From: Geodermatophilus ruber
Lineage (GTDB): Bacteria; Actinomycetota; Actinomycetes; Mycobacteriales; Geodermatophilaceae
NCBI RefSeq assembly: GCF_900114385.1
Contig: NZ_FOSW01000001.1
Coordinates: 489,815-553,814, forward strand
Length of the DNA: 64,000 nucleotides
Direction: 5' to 3'
This document shows, piece after piece, positions 24,488 through 32,642 of the stretch. Position 1 is the first letter of the stretch, and each line of letters starts with the position of its first letter. The translations under genes and the position numbers were made by a program. The notes below the pieces were generated by a model that was not told where the DNA came from, made no database searches, and was given only the letters and a program-made list of their open reading frames with translations.

Positions 24488-24697
24488 ATGCACCACAGTG
24501 CGTTGCCGGGAGCGGCGGATGCCCGGGAATCGGCCCGGCTCTTCCGCCAGGGGAGCTTCGGCTACCGCCAGGGGGGCGAACGCCGGTACCGCAACGCCGA
24601 ACACGACTACCGCCGCGGGTACGACGAGGGCTGGAACGCCGCCTGGCAGATCGCCTACGACCGCAACGTGGCCAACTGGTGCCCCGAGAGGATCTGA
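24488..24697 (+). CDS. small hypothetical protein
   Basis: 69 residues, not recognised. The C-terminal 45 residues are rich in Arg, Tyr and Trp (FGYRQGGERRYRNAEHD, then YRRGYDEGWNAAW and NVANWCPERI) and look folded and conserved rather than random. The ATG at 24488 is chosen because sequence upstream in frame is low-quality; no good ribosome binding site is visible. A short hairpin with arms TGTGGAC/GTCCACA follows at 24714-24738. Role unknown. Confidence 0.5.
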   Translation: MHHSALPGAADARESARLFRQGSFGYRQGGERRYRNAEHDYRRGYDEGWNAAWQIAYDRNVANWCPERI

Positions 24698-24773
24698 GGA
24701 GCGGCGCTGCCGCTGTGGACGGGCCGTCGCTGTCCACAACGGCGGCCCGGCGGTGCCGGCGGGGCGGGAGAGC

Positions 24774-26009
24774 ATGCCGGGCATGGGAACCACGACCGCG
24801 GACGATGCCTGGCTCCGCGAACTGCTGCTCTCCGGCGACTGGCTCTCCGAGCTCCGTGACGCCGACCAGATGGCCGCCGTCCTGGCCGCGCGCGACCCCG
24901 CGGTGGACCACAGCGGCGGGGCGACCCGGGTGCTGCTGTCCGCCGTCGCCGAGGCCTGGGAGCGGGGGTGGCAGCCGGCCGATGTCGTGCACCCGGTCCG
25001 CCGCCAGGCGGCCTCCCGCCCGGCGCGGCTCGCGGTCGCGCTGATCGCGGAGGACGCCCGGCGGAGCGACGCCGCCTCCCGCGCGCCCGGGGTCTGGGTC
25101 GACCAGTTGCGCGAGCTCGACGCCCTCTCCCCCGGCGACCGGGCTGTGGTCGCCGCCTGGCACCGGGCGGAGGGTCGGCCGGCGGTCGAGGCGTGGCGGG
25201 GAGTGCTGCTGCTGGCCACCGCGCTGCGCTCACTGGCCCGGATCGACCACCTGGTCCCGCCACCCTCCCGGTGGGACGCGGCAGCACCACGCGCGGACGC
25301 CGTTCCCGCCGCCGATGACGCACGTCTGCTGCGGCGCATCCGGGGCCTGCTGGCCAAGGCGGAGTCGACGGAGTTCCCCGAGGAGGCCGAGGCCCTCACC
25401 GCCAAGGCGGCGGAGCTCATGGCCCGCCACTCGGTCGATGCGGTGCTCCTGGCCGGCGGCGGCACCACCCCGGACCGTGCGGCGGTGGGCACCCGTCGGG
25501 TCCACGTCGACGCCCCCTACGTGCGGGCCAAGATGCAGCTGCTGGGCGCGGTCGCGGATGCCAACGGCGTGCGGCTGGTCTGGTACCGGAGTCTCGGCAT
25601 CGCCAATCTGGTCGGCGTTCCCGCCGATCTCGACGCGGTGGAGCTGCTGTTCACGTCGCTGCTGCTGCAGGTGAGCCAGGCCCTCGCTGCGGCCGAACGT
25701 GCGGCCGGGCGGCGATCGGCCTCCCGCTCGTTCCGCCGGGCGTTCCTGCTGGGCTACGCGATCCGCATCGGCGAGCGGCTGCAGAGCGCCCGGGAACGCG
25801 CCACGGCGACCGCGGCGGCGGAGCGGGGCGTGGACCTGCTGCCGGTGCTGCGGTCGCGTCAGGAGGCGGTCGACGACGTCTTCGCCGAGCTCTTCCCGCG
25901 GGTGCGGGGCAGCCGCGGGAAGAGCCCGGTGGATCCCACGGGCTGGCACGCCGGCCGCGCCGCCGCCGAGCGCGCCGACGTCGGGTCGCGACGAGAGCCG
26001 CTGCGCTGA
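24774..26009 (+). CDS. DUF2786 domain protein
   Basis: About 411 residues. The DUF2786 core is ARLLRRIRGLLAKAESTEFPEEAEALTAKAAELMARHSVD (cited here by its ends, about residues 180-220), followed by the family-typical VDAPYVRAKMQLLGAVADANG. The N-terminal 170 residues are helical and less conserved. Function is not established for the family. ATG at 24774 (MPGMGTTTADDAW) with GGCGGGAG just upstream; a second ATG three codons later is equally possible. Confidence 0.8.
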   Translation: MPGMGTTTADDAWLRELLLSGDWLSELRDADQMAAVLAARDPAVDHSGGATRVLLSAVAEAWERGWQPADVVHPVRRQAASRPARLAVALIAEDARRSDAASRAPGVWVDQLRELDALSPGDRAVVAAWHRAEGRPAVEAWRGVLLLATALRSLARIDHLVPPPSRWDAAAPRADAVPAADDARLLRRIRGLLAKAESTEFPEEAEALTAKAAELMARHSVDAVLLAGGGTTPDRAAVGTRRVHVDAPYVRAKMQLLGAVADANGVRLVWYRSLGIANLVGVPADLDAVELLFTSLLLQVSQALAAAERAAGRRSASRSFRRAFLLGYAIRIGERLQSARERATATAAAERGVDLLPVLRSRQEAVDDVFAELFPRVRGSRGKSPVDPTGWHAGRAAAERADVGSRREPLR

Positions 26010-26030
26010 CCCAGCGGCTGCGATCGTGCG

Positions 26031-26050
26031 CGCGTTCCCGCGGGAACGCG
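26031..26050. promoter_or_regulatory. perfect 20-base palindrome before recQ
   Basis: CGCGTTCCCG followed directly by its reverse complement at 26041-26050. It lies 22 bases after the DUF2786 stop and 22 bases before the proposed recQ start. With no loop it is better suited to a dimeric DNA-binding protein than to a terminator, though cruciform or hairpin formation is possible. Confidence 0.45.
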
Positions 26051-26071
26051 GCCGGTAGTGCACGACACCGT

Positions 26072-27817
26072 TTGCCCGCCGCTGGCGCCGGGCAGCGGGA
26101 GCCGGCGCCTCCCGAGAACCAGAACGATCCCGCGGGTGCGTCGGCCGCCGCCCGCACCCGCCGCATCCGGGAGGTCGCCCGCGATCTGCTCGGCTTCGAG
26201 CACTTCCGGCCGGGCCAGGAGGAGGCGATGCGGTCGGTCGTCTCCGGGCGGGACACCCTGGCCGTGCTGCCCTCGGGTGCCGGCAAGTCCGCCGTCTACC
26301 AGGTCGCCGGCCAGCTCGCCGCCGGGCCGGTGCTCGTCGTCTCCCCGCTGATCGCCCTCCAGCGCGACCAGGTGCAGCGGCTCGACGAGCTCGACGCCCT
26401 GAAGGGTGAGGCCGCCCAGCTGAACTCCGCGCTGTCCGCCGCCGACCGGCGCGCGGCGCTCGACGGGCTCGCAGACGGAACGGTCCGCTATCTGTTCCTC
26501 GCGCCCGAGCAGCTGACCAAGCCCGAGGTGGTCGACGCCATCGCCGCGGCGCACCCGGCGCTGTTCGTCGTCGACGAGGCGCACTGCGTCTCCGCGTGGG
26601 GGCATGACTTCCGGCCCGACTACCTGCGGCTGGGCGCGGTGATCGAGCAGCTCGGGCACCCCACCGTGCTCGCGCTCACCGCCACCGCGGCTCCACCGGT
26701 CCGCGCCGAGATCGTCGAGCGCCTGGGCATGCGCGAGGCCCGCACCGTGGTCGCCGGCTTCGACCGCCCGGAGATCCGCCTGGAGGTCGAGCACCACCCC
26801 GACGCCTCCGCCAAGCACGAGGCGGTGCTCCACCGGGTGCTCGCGCTGGTCGGGGACGGTCACGTCCCGGGCATCGTCTACAGCGCCACCCGCAAGGGCA
26901 CCGAGGAGCTGGCCGCCGGGCTGGGCGACCGGGGGCTGCGCACCCGGGCCTACCACGCGGGGCTGAGGAAGTCCGACCGCGAGGACACCCAGCGGGCCTT
27001 CATGGCCGACGAGCTGGACGTCGTCGTCGCCACGACCGCCTTCGGCATGGGCATCGACAAGCCCGACACCCGGTTCGTCGTCCATGCCGAACCCGCCGAC
27101 TCCGTCGACAGCTACTACCAGGAGATCGGCCGCGCGGGGCGCGACGGGCAGCCGGCGCTGGCCGTGCTCGTCTACCGCCAGGAGGATCTCGGGTTGCGCC
27201 GGTTCTTCGCCGCCGGCGTCCCCGCCGAGGAGGAGCTGCAGCAGGTCGCCGGCCTGGTCGCGGCCGCCGAGGCGGCCGGCATCGCGGACGGCGTCGATGT
27301 CAAGGCCCTCCGCGAGGAGACCGGCCGCGGCGCGACACCCCTGGCCCGCGACCTCAACCTGCTCGAGCAGGTGTCGGCCGTCGTCCTCGACGAGGACGGC
27401 GCCGCCCATCCCGCCCAGGACGCGCCCGCCCCCGGCGAGGCCGCCGCGGCCGCGCACGAGCTGGCCGAGCACCACGAGCAGGTCGACCAGAGCCGCGTGG
27501 AGATGATGCGCGGCTACGCCGAGACCACCGACTGCCGGCGGCAGTTCCTCCTCGGCTACTTCGGCGAGCAGCTCGAGCAGCCGTGCGGCAACTGCGACAC
27601 CTGCGACGCCGGCACCGCGCAGGAGCAGCCCGGCACCGCGGACGAGGACACGCCCTTCCCGCCGCAGACGCCGGTGGTGCACGCCGAGTGGGGACCGGGC
27701 GTGGTCATGCGGGTGGAGGACGACCGGGTCGTCGTCCTGTTCGAGGAGGTCGGCTACAAGACCCTCGGGCTGGCCGCCGTCGTGGAGAACGACCTCCTCG
27801 AGCGCCGGGACAGCTGA
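26072..27817 (+). CDS. recQ: RecQ-family DNA helicase with a PcrA-like C-terminal module
   Basis: 581-residue superfamily 2 helicase. Helicase motifs are FRPGQEEAM (motif 0), LPSGAGKSAVYQ (Walker A), VVDEAHCVSAWGHDFRPDY (DEAH and aromatic loop), LALTATAAP (III), ATTAFGMGIDKPDTRFVVH (V) and YYQEIGRAGRDG (VI). The zinc-binding Cys are in CRRQFLLGYFG and CGNCDTC. There is no HRDC domain; the last 50 residues (VHAEWGPGVVMRVEDDRVVV, then VGYKTLGL) resemble the Tudor-like tail of UvrD/PcrA. The start is uncertain: TTG 26072 is the first usable codon and has no good ribosome binding site. Confidence 0.88.
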   Translation: MPAAGAGQREPAPPENQNDPAGASAAARTRRIREVARDLLGFEHFRPGQEEAMRSVVSGRDTLAVLPSGAGKSAVYQVAGQLAAGPVLVVSPLIALQRDQVQRLDELDALKGEAAQLNSALSAADRRAALDGLADGTVRYLFLAPEQLTKPEVVDAIAAAHPALFVVDEAHCVSAWGHDFRPDYLRLGAVIEQLGHPTVLALTATAAPPVRAEIVERLGMREARTVVAGFDRPEIRLEVEHHPDASAKHEAVLHRVLALVGDGHVPGIVYSATRKGTEELAAGLGDRGLRTRAYHAGLRKSDREDTQRAFMADELDVVVATTAFGMGIDKPDTRFVVHAEPADSVDSYYQEIGRAGRDGQPALAVLVYRQEDLGLRRFFAAGVPAEEELQQVAGLVAAAEAAGIADGVDVKALREETGRGATPLARDLNLLEQVSAVVLDEDGAAHPAQDAPAPGEAAAAAHELAEHHEQVDQSRVEMMRGYAETTDCRRQFLLGYFGEQLEQPCGNCDTCDAGTAQEQPGTADEDTPFPPQTPVVHAEWGPGVVMRVEDDRVVVLFEEVGYKTLGLAAVVENDLLERRDS

Positions 27818-27824
27818 GCGGCGT

Positions 27825-27842
27825 CGGTTTCACGGGAAACCG
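27825..27842 (+). terminator. short hairpin after recQ
   Basis: CGGTTTC (27825-27831), a four-base loop and GAAACCG (27836-27842) form a perfect stem eight bases after the recQ stop. It probably ends recQ transcription. Confidence 0.5.
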
Positions 27843-27920
27843 GCGTTCGCCCTGCGAGCCGAGGTCGACGGCTCGATGATCACAGACGGGGCGGCCCCCT
27901 CCGGCGGAAGGAGTGCACGC

Positions 27921-29564
27921 GTGAAGGTCCTCGGCATCAACGCGCTGTATCACGACCCGGCCGCGGCCCTGGTCGTCGACGGCACGGTCGTCGCGGCGGC
28001 GGAGGAGGAACGCTTCAGCCGCCGCAAGCACGGGAAGCGCCCGCTGCCGTGGAGCGCGTGGGAGCTGCCCGAGTTGTCGGCCGCGTGGGTGCTCGCCGGG
28101 GCCGGCCTCACGCCGGCCGACCTGGACGCCGTGGCCTACTCCTTCGACCCGCGGCTGATGCCCTCCCCGGAGGGGTCCGGGCTCTACGACGAGGGCGACG
28201 TCATGCGGAAGATGTACGCCGAGAAGGCGCCCGCATTCCTCGCCCACCACCTGCCCGGGCTCCGCGAGGAGAAGGTCCGCTTCGTCCCCCACCACGTGGC
28301 GCACGCGGCGAGCGCCGGCCTGGCCGCGCCCTACCCGACCAACTCGGTGCTGGTCCTCGACGGCCGCGGCGAGGCCGTCAGCCACCTCGCCGGCCGCTAC
28401 ACCGACGGGCAGCTGGAGGTGCTGGCCAGCCAGCCCCTCCCCCACTCGCTGGGCCTGCTGTACGAGGACCTGACCGACCACCTGGGCTTCCTGCGCAGCT
28501 CCGACGAGTACAAGGTCATGGCGATGGCCTCCTACGGGAAGCCCCGGTTCGCCGCCGAGCTGGAGCCGTTCATCCAGGCCACCGGGGACGGCGGATACCG
28601 CACCGAGACGGTCGACTTCGCCGAGTTCGCCCCACGGCTGCGCACGGGCGCCGAGTGGACCGAGGCGCACGCCGACCTCGCCGCCAGCGTCCAGCTACGG
28701 CTGGAGGAGACGATGCTGGACCTCGTCCGCTGGCTGCACGGCCGCACCGGCGACACCGCGCTCACCCTGGCCGGCGGCGTCGCCCTCAACTGCGTGGCCA
28801 ACAGCCGCATCCACGCCGAGGGCCCGTTCGACCAGGTCTGGGTGCAGCCCGCCGCCGGCGACGCGGGGACGGCGCTCGGCGGCGCCCTCGCCGTCTCCGA
28901 GGACCTCGGGGACCGGACGCAGCCCATGCCCGGCGCCGACCTCGGCCGCGGCTGGACCGACGAGGAGATCGAGGCCTGGCTGACGACGGCGGCCATCGCC
29001 TACGAGCGGCCGCGCGACGTCGCCGACGCCGTCGCCGAGGTGCTCGCGAACAACGGCATCGTCGCCTGGTTCCAGGGCCGCAGTGAATTCGGCCCGCGCG
29101 CGCTCGGGCACCGCAGCCTGCTCGCCCACCCCGGGTTCGAGGCCAACCTCGAGCGGATGAACAACGTCAAGGGCCGGGAGCAGTTCCGGCCGGTCGCCCC
29201 GATGGTGCTGGCCGAGCGGGCAGCTGAGATCTTCGGCCGCGGCCCGATCCCGTCGCGCTACATGCTGTTCGTGCACGACGTCGCCCCCGACTGGCGGGAC
29301 CGGATCCCCACCGTCACCCACGTCGACGGGACGGCGCGCATCCAGACCGTCGACCGCGCCGAGGAGCCGCTGGTCGCCCGCATGCTGGAGTGCTTCGAGC
29401 GGCGCACCGGCCTGCCGGTCGTGGTGAACACCAGCCTGAACACCGCCGGCCGGCCCATGGTCGACGACCCGCGCGACGCCCTGGAGTGCTTCGGCTCGGC
29501 CCCGGTGGACCTGCTGGCGATCGGCCCGTTCGTCGTCCGCCGTCCCCGCTCAACCCTGGGCTGA
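27921..29564 (+). CDS. carbamoyltransferase of the NodU/CmcH family
   Basis: 547 residues. The N-terminal kinase-like domain starts KVLGINALYHDPAAALVVDG and has the metal motif PHHVAHAAS. The catalytic core includes LAGGVALNCVANSRI, and the C-terminal YrdC-like/carbamoyl-transfer part has SEFGPRALGHRSLLA and REQFRPVAPMVL. These enzymes transfer a carbamoyl group from carbamoyl phosphate to a hydroxyl of a natural product or glycan. No biosynthetic cluster adjoins it, so the acceptor is unknown. GTG at 27921 with GGAAGGAG upstream. Confidence 0.9.
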   Translation: MKVLGINALYHDPAAALVVDGTVVAAAEEERFSRRKHGKRPLPWSAWELPELSAAWVLAGAGLTPADLDAVAYSFDPRLMPSPEGSGLYDEGDVMRKMYAEKAPAFLAHHLPGLREEKVRFVPHHVAHAASAGLAAPYPTNSVLVLDGRGEAVSHLAGRYTDGQLEVLASQPLPHSLGLLYEDLTDHLGFLRSSDEYKVMAMASYGKPRFAAELEPFIQATGDGGYRTETVDFAEFAPRLRTGAEWTEAHADLAASVQLRLEETMLDLVRWLHGRTGDTALTLAGGVALNCVANSRIHAEGPFDQVWVQPAAGDAGTALGGALAVSEDLGDRTQPMPGADLGRGWTDEEIEAWLTTAAIAYERPRDVADAVAEVLANNGIVAWFQGRSEFGPRALGHRSLLAHPGFEANLERMNNVKGREQFRPVAPMVLAERAAEIFGRGPIPSRYMLFVHDVAPDWRDRIPTVTHVDGTARIQTVDRAEEPLVARMLECFERRTGLPVVVNTSLNTAGRPMVDDPRDALECFGSAPVDLLAIGPFVVRRPRSTLG

Positions 29565-29580
29565 CCGGGGCAGGGCACAG

Positions 29581-29648
29581 GGTCCCCCGGCCGTCGGGGA
29601 CCTGCGGCTCTGGACGGCGACCGGTCCCCGCTGCTCACTGGGGACCGG
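29581..29648 (+). terminator. tandem hairpins after the carbamoyltransferase gene
   Basis: Two stems follow each other, each built from GGTCCCC/GGGGACC: 29581-29587 with 29596-29602, and 29621-29629 with 29640-29648 (CCGGTCCCC/GGGGACCGG). The four copies of the same half-sequence could also pair across the two hairpins. Placed 16 bases after the stop, this is a strong tandem terminator. Confidence 0.6.
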
Positions 29649-29713
29649 GCGCGGCGACGCGCCCGGGCGGAGAATCCCGTCCGACCGGCCCTCCGTGGAG
29701 GGAGGACGGCGCC

Positions 29714-30025
29714 GTGGACGACGACCCCGAGCTCCGGTGCCTGGGCGCCGAGATCGAACGCGACGACCCCGAGCTGGCCGCCCTGCTCAACGCGGGCCCC
29801 GGAGCGGTGGCCTACGGCGCGCTCCCGGACGATGCCGTCCCGGCCGGCCGGCGGTGGCCGTGGTTCCGGCTCGCCTGCTGGTGGCTGGCCTTCGCCAGCA
29901 TCCCCCTGGCCATCGCGGCGACCGTGCTGATCGGCCCGGTCGCCTTCGGGGTGATCGGCATCGCCTTGGCCCTGGCCAGCCCGCTCGTGGTCTGCTGGTG
30001 GGCCGCGCCCCCCGAAGAGCCCTGA
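29714..30025 (+). CDS. small membrane protein, DUF3040-like
   Basis: 103 residues. An acidic N-terminus (DDDPELRCLGAEIERDDPEL) precedes two hydrophobic helices (about residues 53-95) and a short tail. The acidic start, A-L-x-x-DDPEL spacing and twin helices resemble actinobacterial DUF3040 proteins; the match is by eye. GTG at 29714; GGAGGGAGG upstream supports it. Function unknown. Confidence 0.65.
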   Translation: MDDDPELRCLGAEIERDDPELAALLNAGPGAVAYGALPDDAVPAGRRWPWFRLACWWLAFASIPLAIAATVLIGPVAFGVIGIALALASPLVVCWWAAPPEEP

Positions 30026-30082
30026 TCCGGGGAAGCCGCCGAGAAACCAGCCGCCGGGCTGCGAGCCAGGTCACCCGGCCGT

Positions 30083-30088
30083 TACGTT
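30083..30088 (+). promoter_or_regulatory. -10 box for a leaderless acyl-CoA dehydrogenase transcript
   Basis: TACGTT ends six bases before the ATG at 30095. There is no Shine-Dalgarno sequence. The same arrangement is seen before moaA and the ArsR gene. Confidence 0.5.
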
Positions 30089-30094
30089 GCGGGC

Positions 30095-31306
30095 ATGGAC
30101 TTCGCCCTCTCGGAGCGCGCCGAGGACGTCTGTGGCCGGATGTGGGACTTCATGCGCGAGCAGGTCTTCCCCGCCGAACCGGTGTACGAGGCCTGGCGGG
30201 CCGAGCGGGGGCACGACAACCACGACCATCCGCCGGTGCTCGAGGAGCTCAAGGTCGAGGCCCGCAAGCGCGGCCTGTGGAACCTGTTCCACCACGAGCT
30301 GGGCGGGCTGACCAACCTCGAGTACGCCTCGGTCGCCGAGATCATGGGCTGGTCCCCGGTGATCGCGCCGGAGGTCACCAACTGCGGTGCACCCGACACC
30401 GGCAACATGGAGACGCTCATGCTGTTCGGCACGGCCGAGCAGAAGGAGCGCTGGCTGGAGCCGCTGCTGGCGGGTGAGATCCGCTCCGGTTTCGCCATGA
30501 CCGAGCCGGACGTCGCCTCGTCCGACGCCCGCAACATCCAGACCTCGATCGTCCGCGACGGCGACGAGTACGTGATCAACGGACGCAAGTGGTGGATCAC
30601 CGGCACCGCGGACGAGCGCTGCCAGATCTTCATCGTCATGGGCAAGACCGACCCCGACGGAGCGCCGCACCGCCAGCAGTCGATGGTGCTGGTGCCGCGC
30701 GACACCCCCGGGTTCGAGATCGTCCGGCACCTGCCCGTCTTCGGCTACCAGGACCAGCACGGGCACTCCGAGTTGCGGTTCACCGACGTCCGGGTGCCGG
30801 CCGGCAACCTGCTGGCCGGTGAGGGCGACGGTTTCATGATCGCCCAGGCGCGGCTGGGCCCCGGCCGGATCCACCACTGCATGCGCGCCATCGGCATGGC
30901 CGAGCGGGCGCTGGCGCTCATGGTGGAACGGGTGAAGTCGCGGGTGGCCTTCGGCCGGCCGCTGGCCGAGCAGGGCACCGTGCGGGAGCAGATCGCGCTC
31001 TCCCGGATCGAGATCGACCAGGTCCGGCTGCTGGTGCTCAAGACCGCCGACCTGATCGACAAGTACGGCGCCAAGGGCGCCCGCACCGAGATCGCGGCCA
31101 TCAAGGTGGCCGCGCCGAAGGTGTGCCTCGACGTCATCGACCGGGCCATCCAGGTGCACGGCGGCGCCGGGGTCAGCGACGACACGCCGCTGGCGGGGTT
31201 CTGGGCGCACGCCCGCACGCTGCGCATCGTCGACGGCCCGGACGCCGTCCACATCCGCTCGGTCGCCAAGGAGGAGCTGGCCCGCGAGCGGCCCTACGCC
31301 GGCTGA
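30095..31306 (+). CDS. acyl-CoA dehydrogenase family protein
   Basis: FAD enzyme of 403 residues. Landmarks are [19 protein letters not shown] (flavin and substrate loop), [39 protein letters not shown] and [27 protein letters not shown] near the C-terminus. The subgroup resembles actinobacterial and human ACAD10/11-type dehydrogenases. The catalytic base is not assignable by eye. It stands alone as a likely monocistronic, leaderless gene and may serve fatty acid or branched acyl-CoA oxidation. Confidence 0.9.
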   Translation: MDFALSERAEDVCGRMWDFMREQVFPAEPVYEAWRAERGHDNHDHPPVLEELKVEARKRGLWNLFHHELGGLTNLEYASVAEIMGWSPVIAPEVTNCGAPDTGNMETLMLFGTAEQKERWLEPLLAGEIRSGFAMTEPDVASSDARNIQTSIVRDGDEYVINGRKWWITGTADERCQIFIVMGKTDPDGAPHRQQSMVLVPRDTPGFEIVRHLPVFGYQDQHGHSELRFTDVRVPAGNLLAGEGDGFMIAQARLGPGRIHHCMRAIGMAERALALMVERVKSRVAFGRPLAEQGTVREQIALSRIEIDQVRLLVLKTADLIDKYGAKGARTEIAAIKVAAPKVCLDVIDRAIQVHGGAGVSDDTPLAGFWAHARTLRIVDGPDAVHIRSVAKEELARERPYAG

Positions 31307-31328
31307 CCGGCCGGGCCCGCGGCGGGCG

Positions 31329-31529
31329 TCAGGGCGCGATCGTCCCGCCCAGGCCCCCGCCGGCCAGCCTGGCCATGAGCTGCGTGCGGTCCAGACCCAC
31401 CGCGGCCAGCGCGTCGCCGTCCCGGTCCGTGTCGATCTCGTCGGGGAGCTGGGCCGCCACCCGATCGGCCGTGTCGTTGTCCCCCTCGGTCCGGAGCACC
31501 TTGAGCAGCTCCTGCTTGTTCAGCTTCAC
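31329..31529 (-). CDS. small hypothetical protein
   Basis: 66 residues: KLNKQELLKVLRTEGDNDTADRVAAQLPDEIDTDRDGD... . The start reads like a short helical N-terminus and the end is Gly-rich. GTG at 31529 with GGAGG six bases upstream gives good translation support. Not recognised, though similar small proteins are common in actinobacteria. It converges with the acyl-CoA dehydrogenase gene. Confidence 0.65.
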   Translation of the reverse strand: MKLNKQELLKVLRTEGDNDTADRVAAQLPDEIDTDRDGDALAAVGLDRTQLMARLAGGGLGGTIAP

Positions 31530-31697
31530 GCCTGACCTCCGTCCGGTCGCCCTCCGGTGGGCCACCAGCGTGATGCGCGCCCTCCCCGCGTGCAACGTCA
31601 GGCCCCGCGGGCGTCGTAGAGGGTGACGCCACGGAGGACACGGGTGGGATCGCGAACCCGAGGCCCGTTCCACCGGACGCAGTCGCGGCGGCGCCGC

Positions 31698-31889
31698 TCA
31701 GCGACGCTGCGCGCGCCGGTACAGGAAGACCGCCACCCCGGCGAGGACGGCAGCGAGGAAGAGCTGAGCCACCCCCACGACCGTCTGGTCGCTGGCGAAC
31801 CAGGTGGGCGAGGAGACCAGCAGGACGACGGCGATGCCCGCCACGAGCAGGGCGACCAGCCGCTCGCGGCGGTCTCGGGGTGAGGTCAC
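31698..31889 (-). CDS. small two-helix membrane protein
   Basis: 63 residues with two hydrophobic segments (about residues 12-30 and 38-57) bounded by basic ends (RDRRER and YRRAQRR). GTG start at 31889. It lies back to back with the ArsR-type gene, 54 bases apart. Function unknown; not assigned to a family. Confidence 0.6.
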   Translation of the reverse strand: MTSPRDRRERLVALLVAGIAVVLLVSSPTWFASDQTVVGVAQLFLAAVLAGVAVFLYRRAQRR

Positions 31890-31908
31890 GACGACGACCC
31901 TAGGTCCT

Positions 31909-31937
31909 TGTCATGCAAGTGGGTACTTGCGTATCGT
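31909..31937 (+). promoter_or_regulatory. ArsR-type promoter and operator
   Basis: TTGTCA (31909-31914) and TATCGT (31932-31937) form -35/-10 boxes with a 17-base spacer. The perfect inverted repeat GCAAGT-GGGT-ACTTGC (31915-31930) fills that spacer. The GTG of the ArsR gene follows six bases after the -10 box. A regulator bound here would block RNA polymerase, the usual ArsR/SmtB autoregulation. Confidence 0.65.
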
Positions 31938-31943
31938 TCGGCC

Positions 31944-32210
31944 GTGGGCGACGTGTTCAAGGCCCTCGCGGATCCGACCCGGCGGGCGATCCTCGACGAA
32001 CTCCAGGAGCGGACCGGCCAGACGCTGTTCGAGCTGTGCACCCGGCTGATCACCAAGCACGGGCTCACCTCGTCCCGTCAGGCCGTCTCCCAGCACCTGG
32101 ACGTCCTCGAGGCGGCCGGCCTGGTCCGGACCCGGCGGGAGGGCCGCTACAAGTTCCACGACCTGGACACCTCGCCGCTGCGGACCATCACCGACCGATG
32201 GCGGCTGTGA
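31944..32210 (+). CDS. ArsR-family winged-helix regulator
   Basis: 88 residues. The core DVFKALADPTRRAILDEL and recognition region SSRQAVSQHLDVLEAAGLVRTRREGR are typical of the SdpR/ArsR group without metal-binding cysteines in the recognition helix. The GTG at 31944 is leaderless behind the operator just described. It is followed after 32 bases by a VOC-family gene, a frequent pairing in which the regulator controls the partner. Confidence 0.88.
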   Translation: MGDVFKALADPTRRAILDELQERTGQTLFELCTRLITKHGLTSSRQAVSQHLDVLEAAGLVRTRREGRYKFHDLDTSPLRTITDRWRL

Positions 32211-32242
32211 CACCGAGCAACGCACCCCTGAGGAGGGCGAGC

Positions 32243-32626
<384 letters not shown>

Positions 32627-32642
32627 GCCGCAGCGGCCGGGG

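Noticed and set aside
24714..24738. TGTCCACA sequences resembling a DnaA box
   Set aside because: One near-match in a short hairpin after a small gene; no cluster of boxes and no dnaA/dnaN nearby, so not an origin.
23079..24773. Plus-strand extension upstream of the DUF2786 gene
   Set aside because: It runs antisense through modA and the Mop regulator and is not protein-like; the true start is near 24774.
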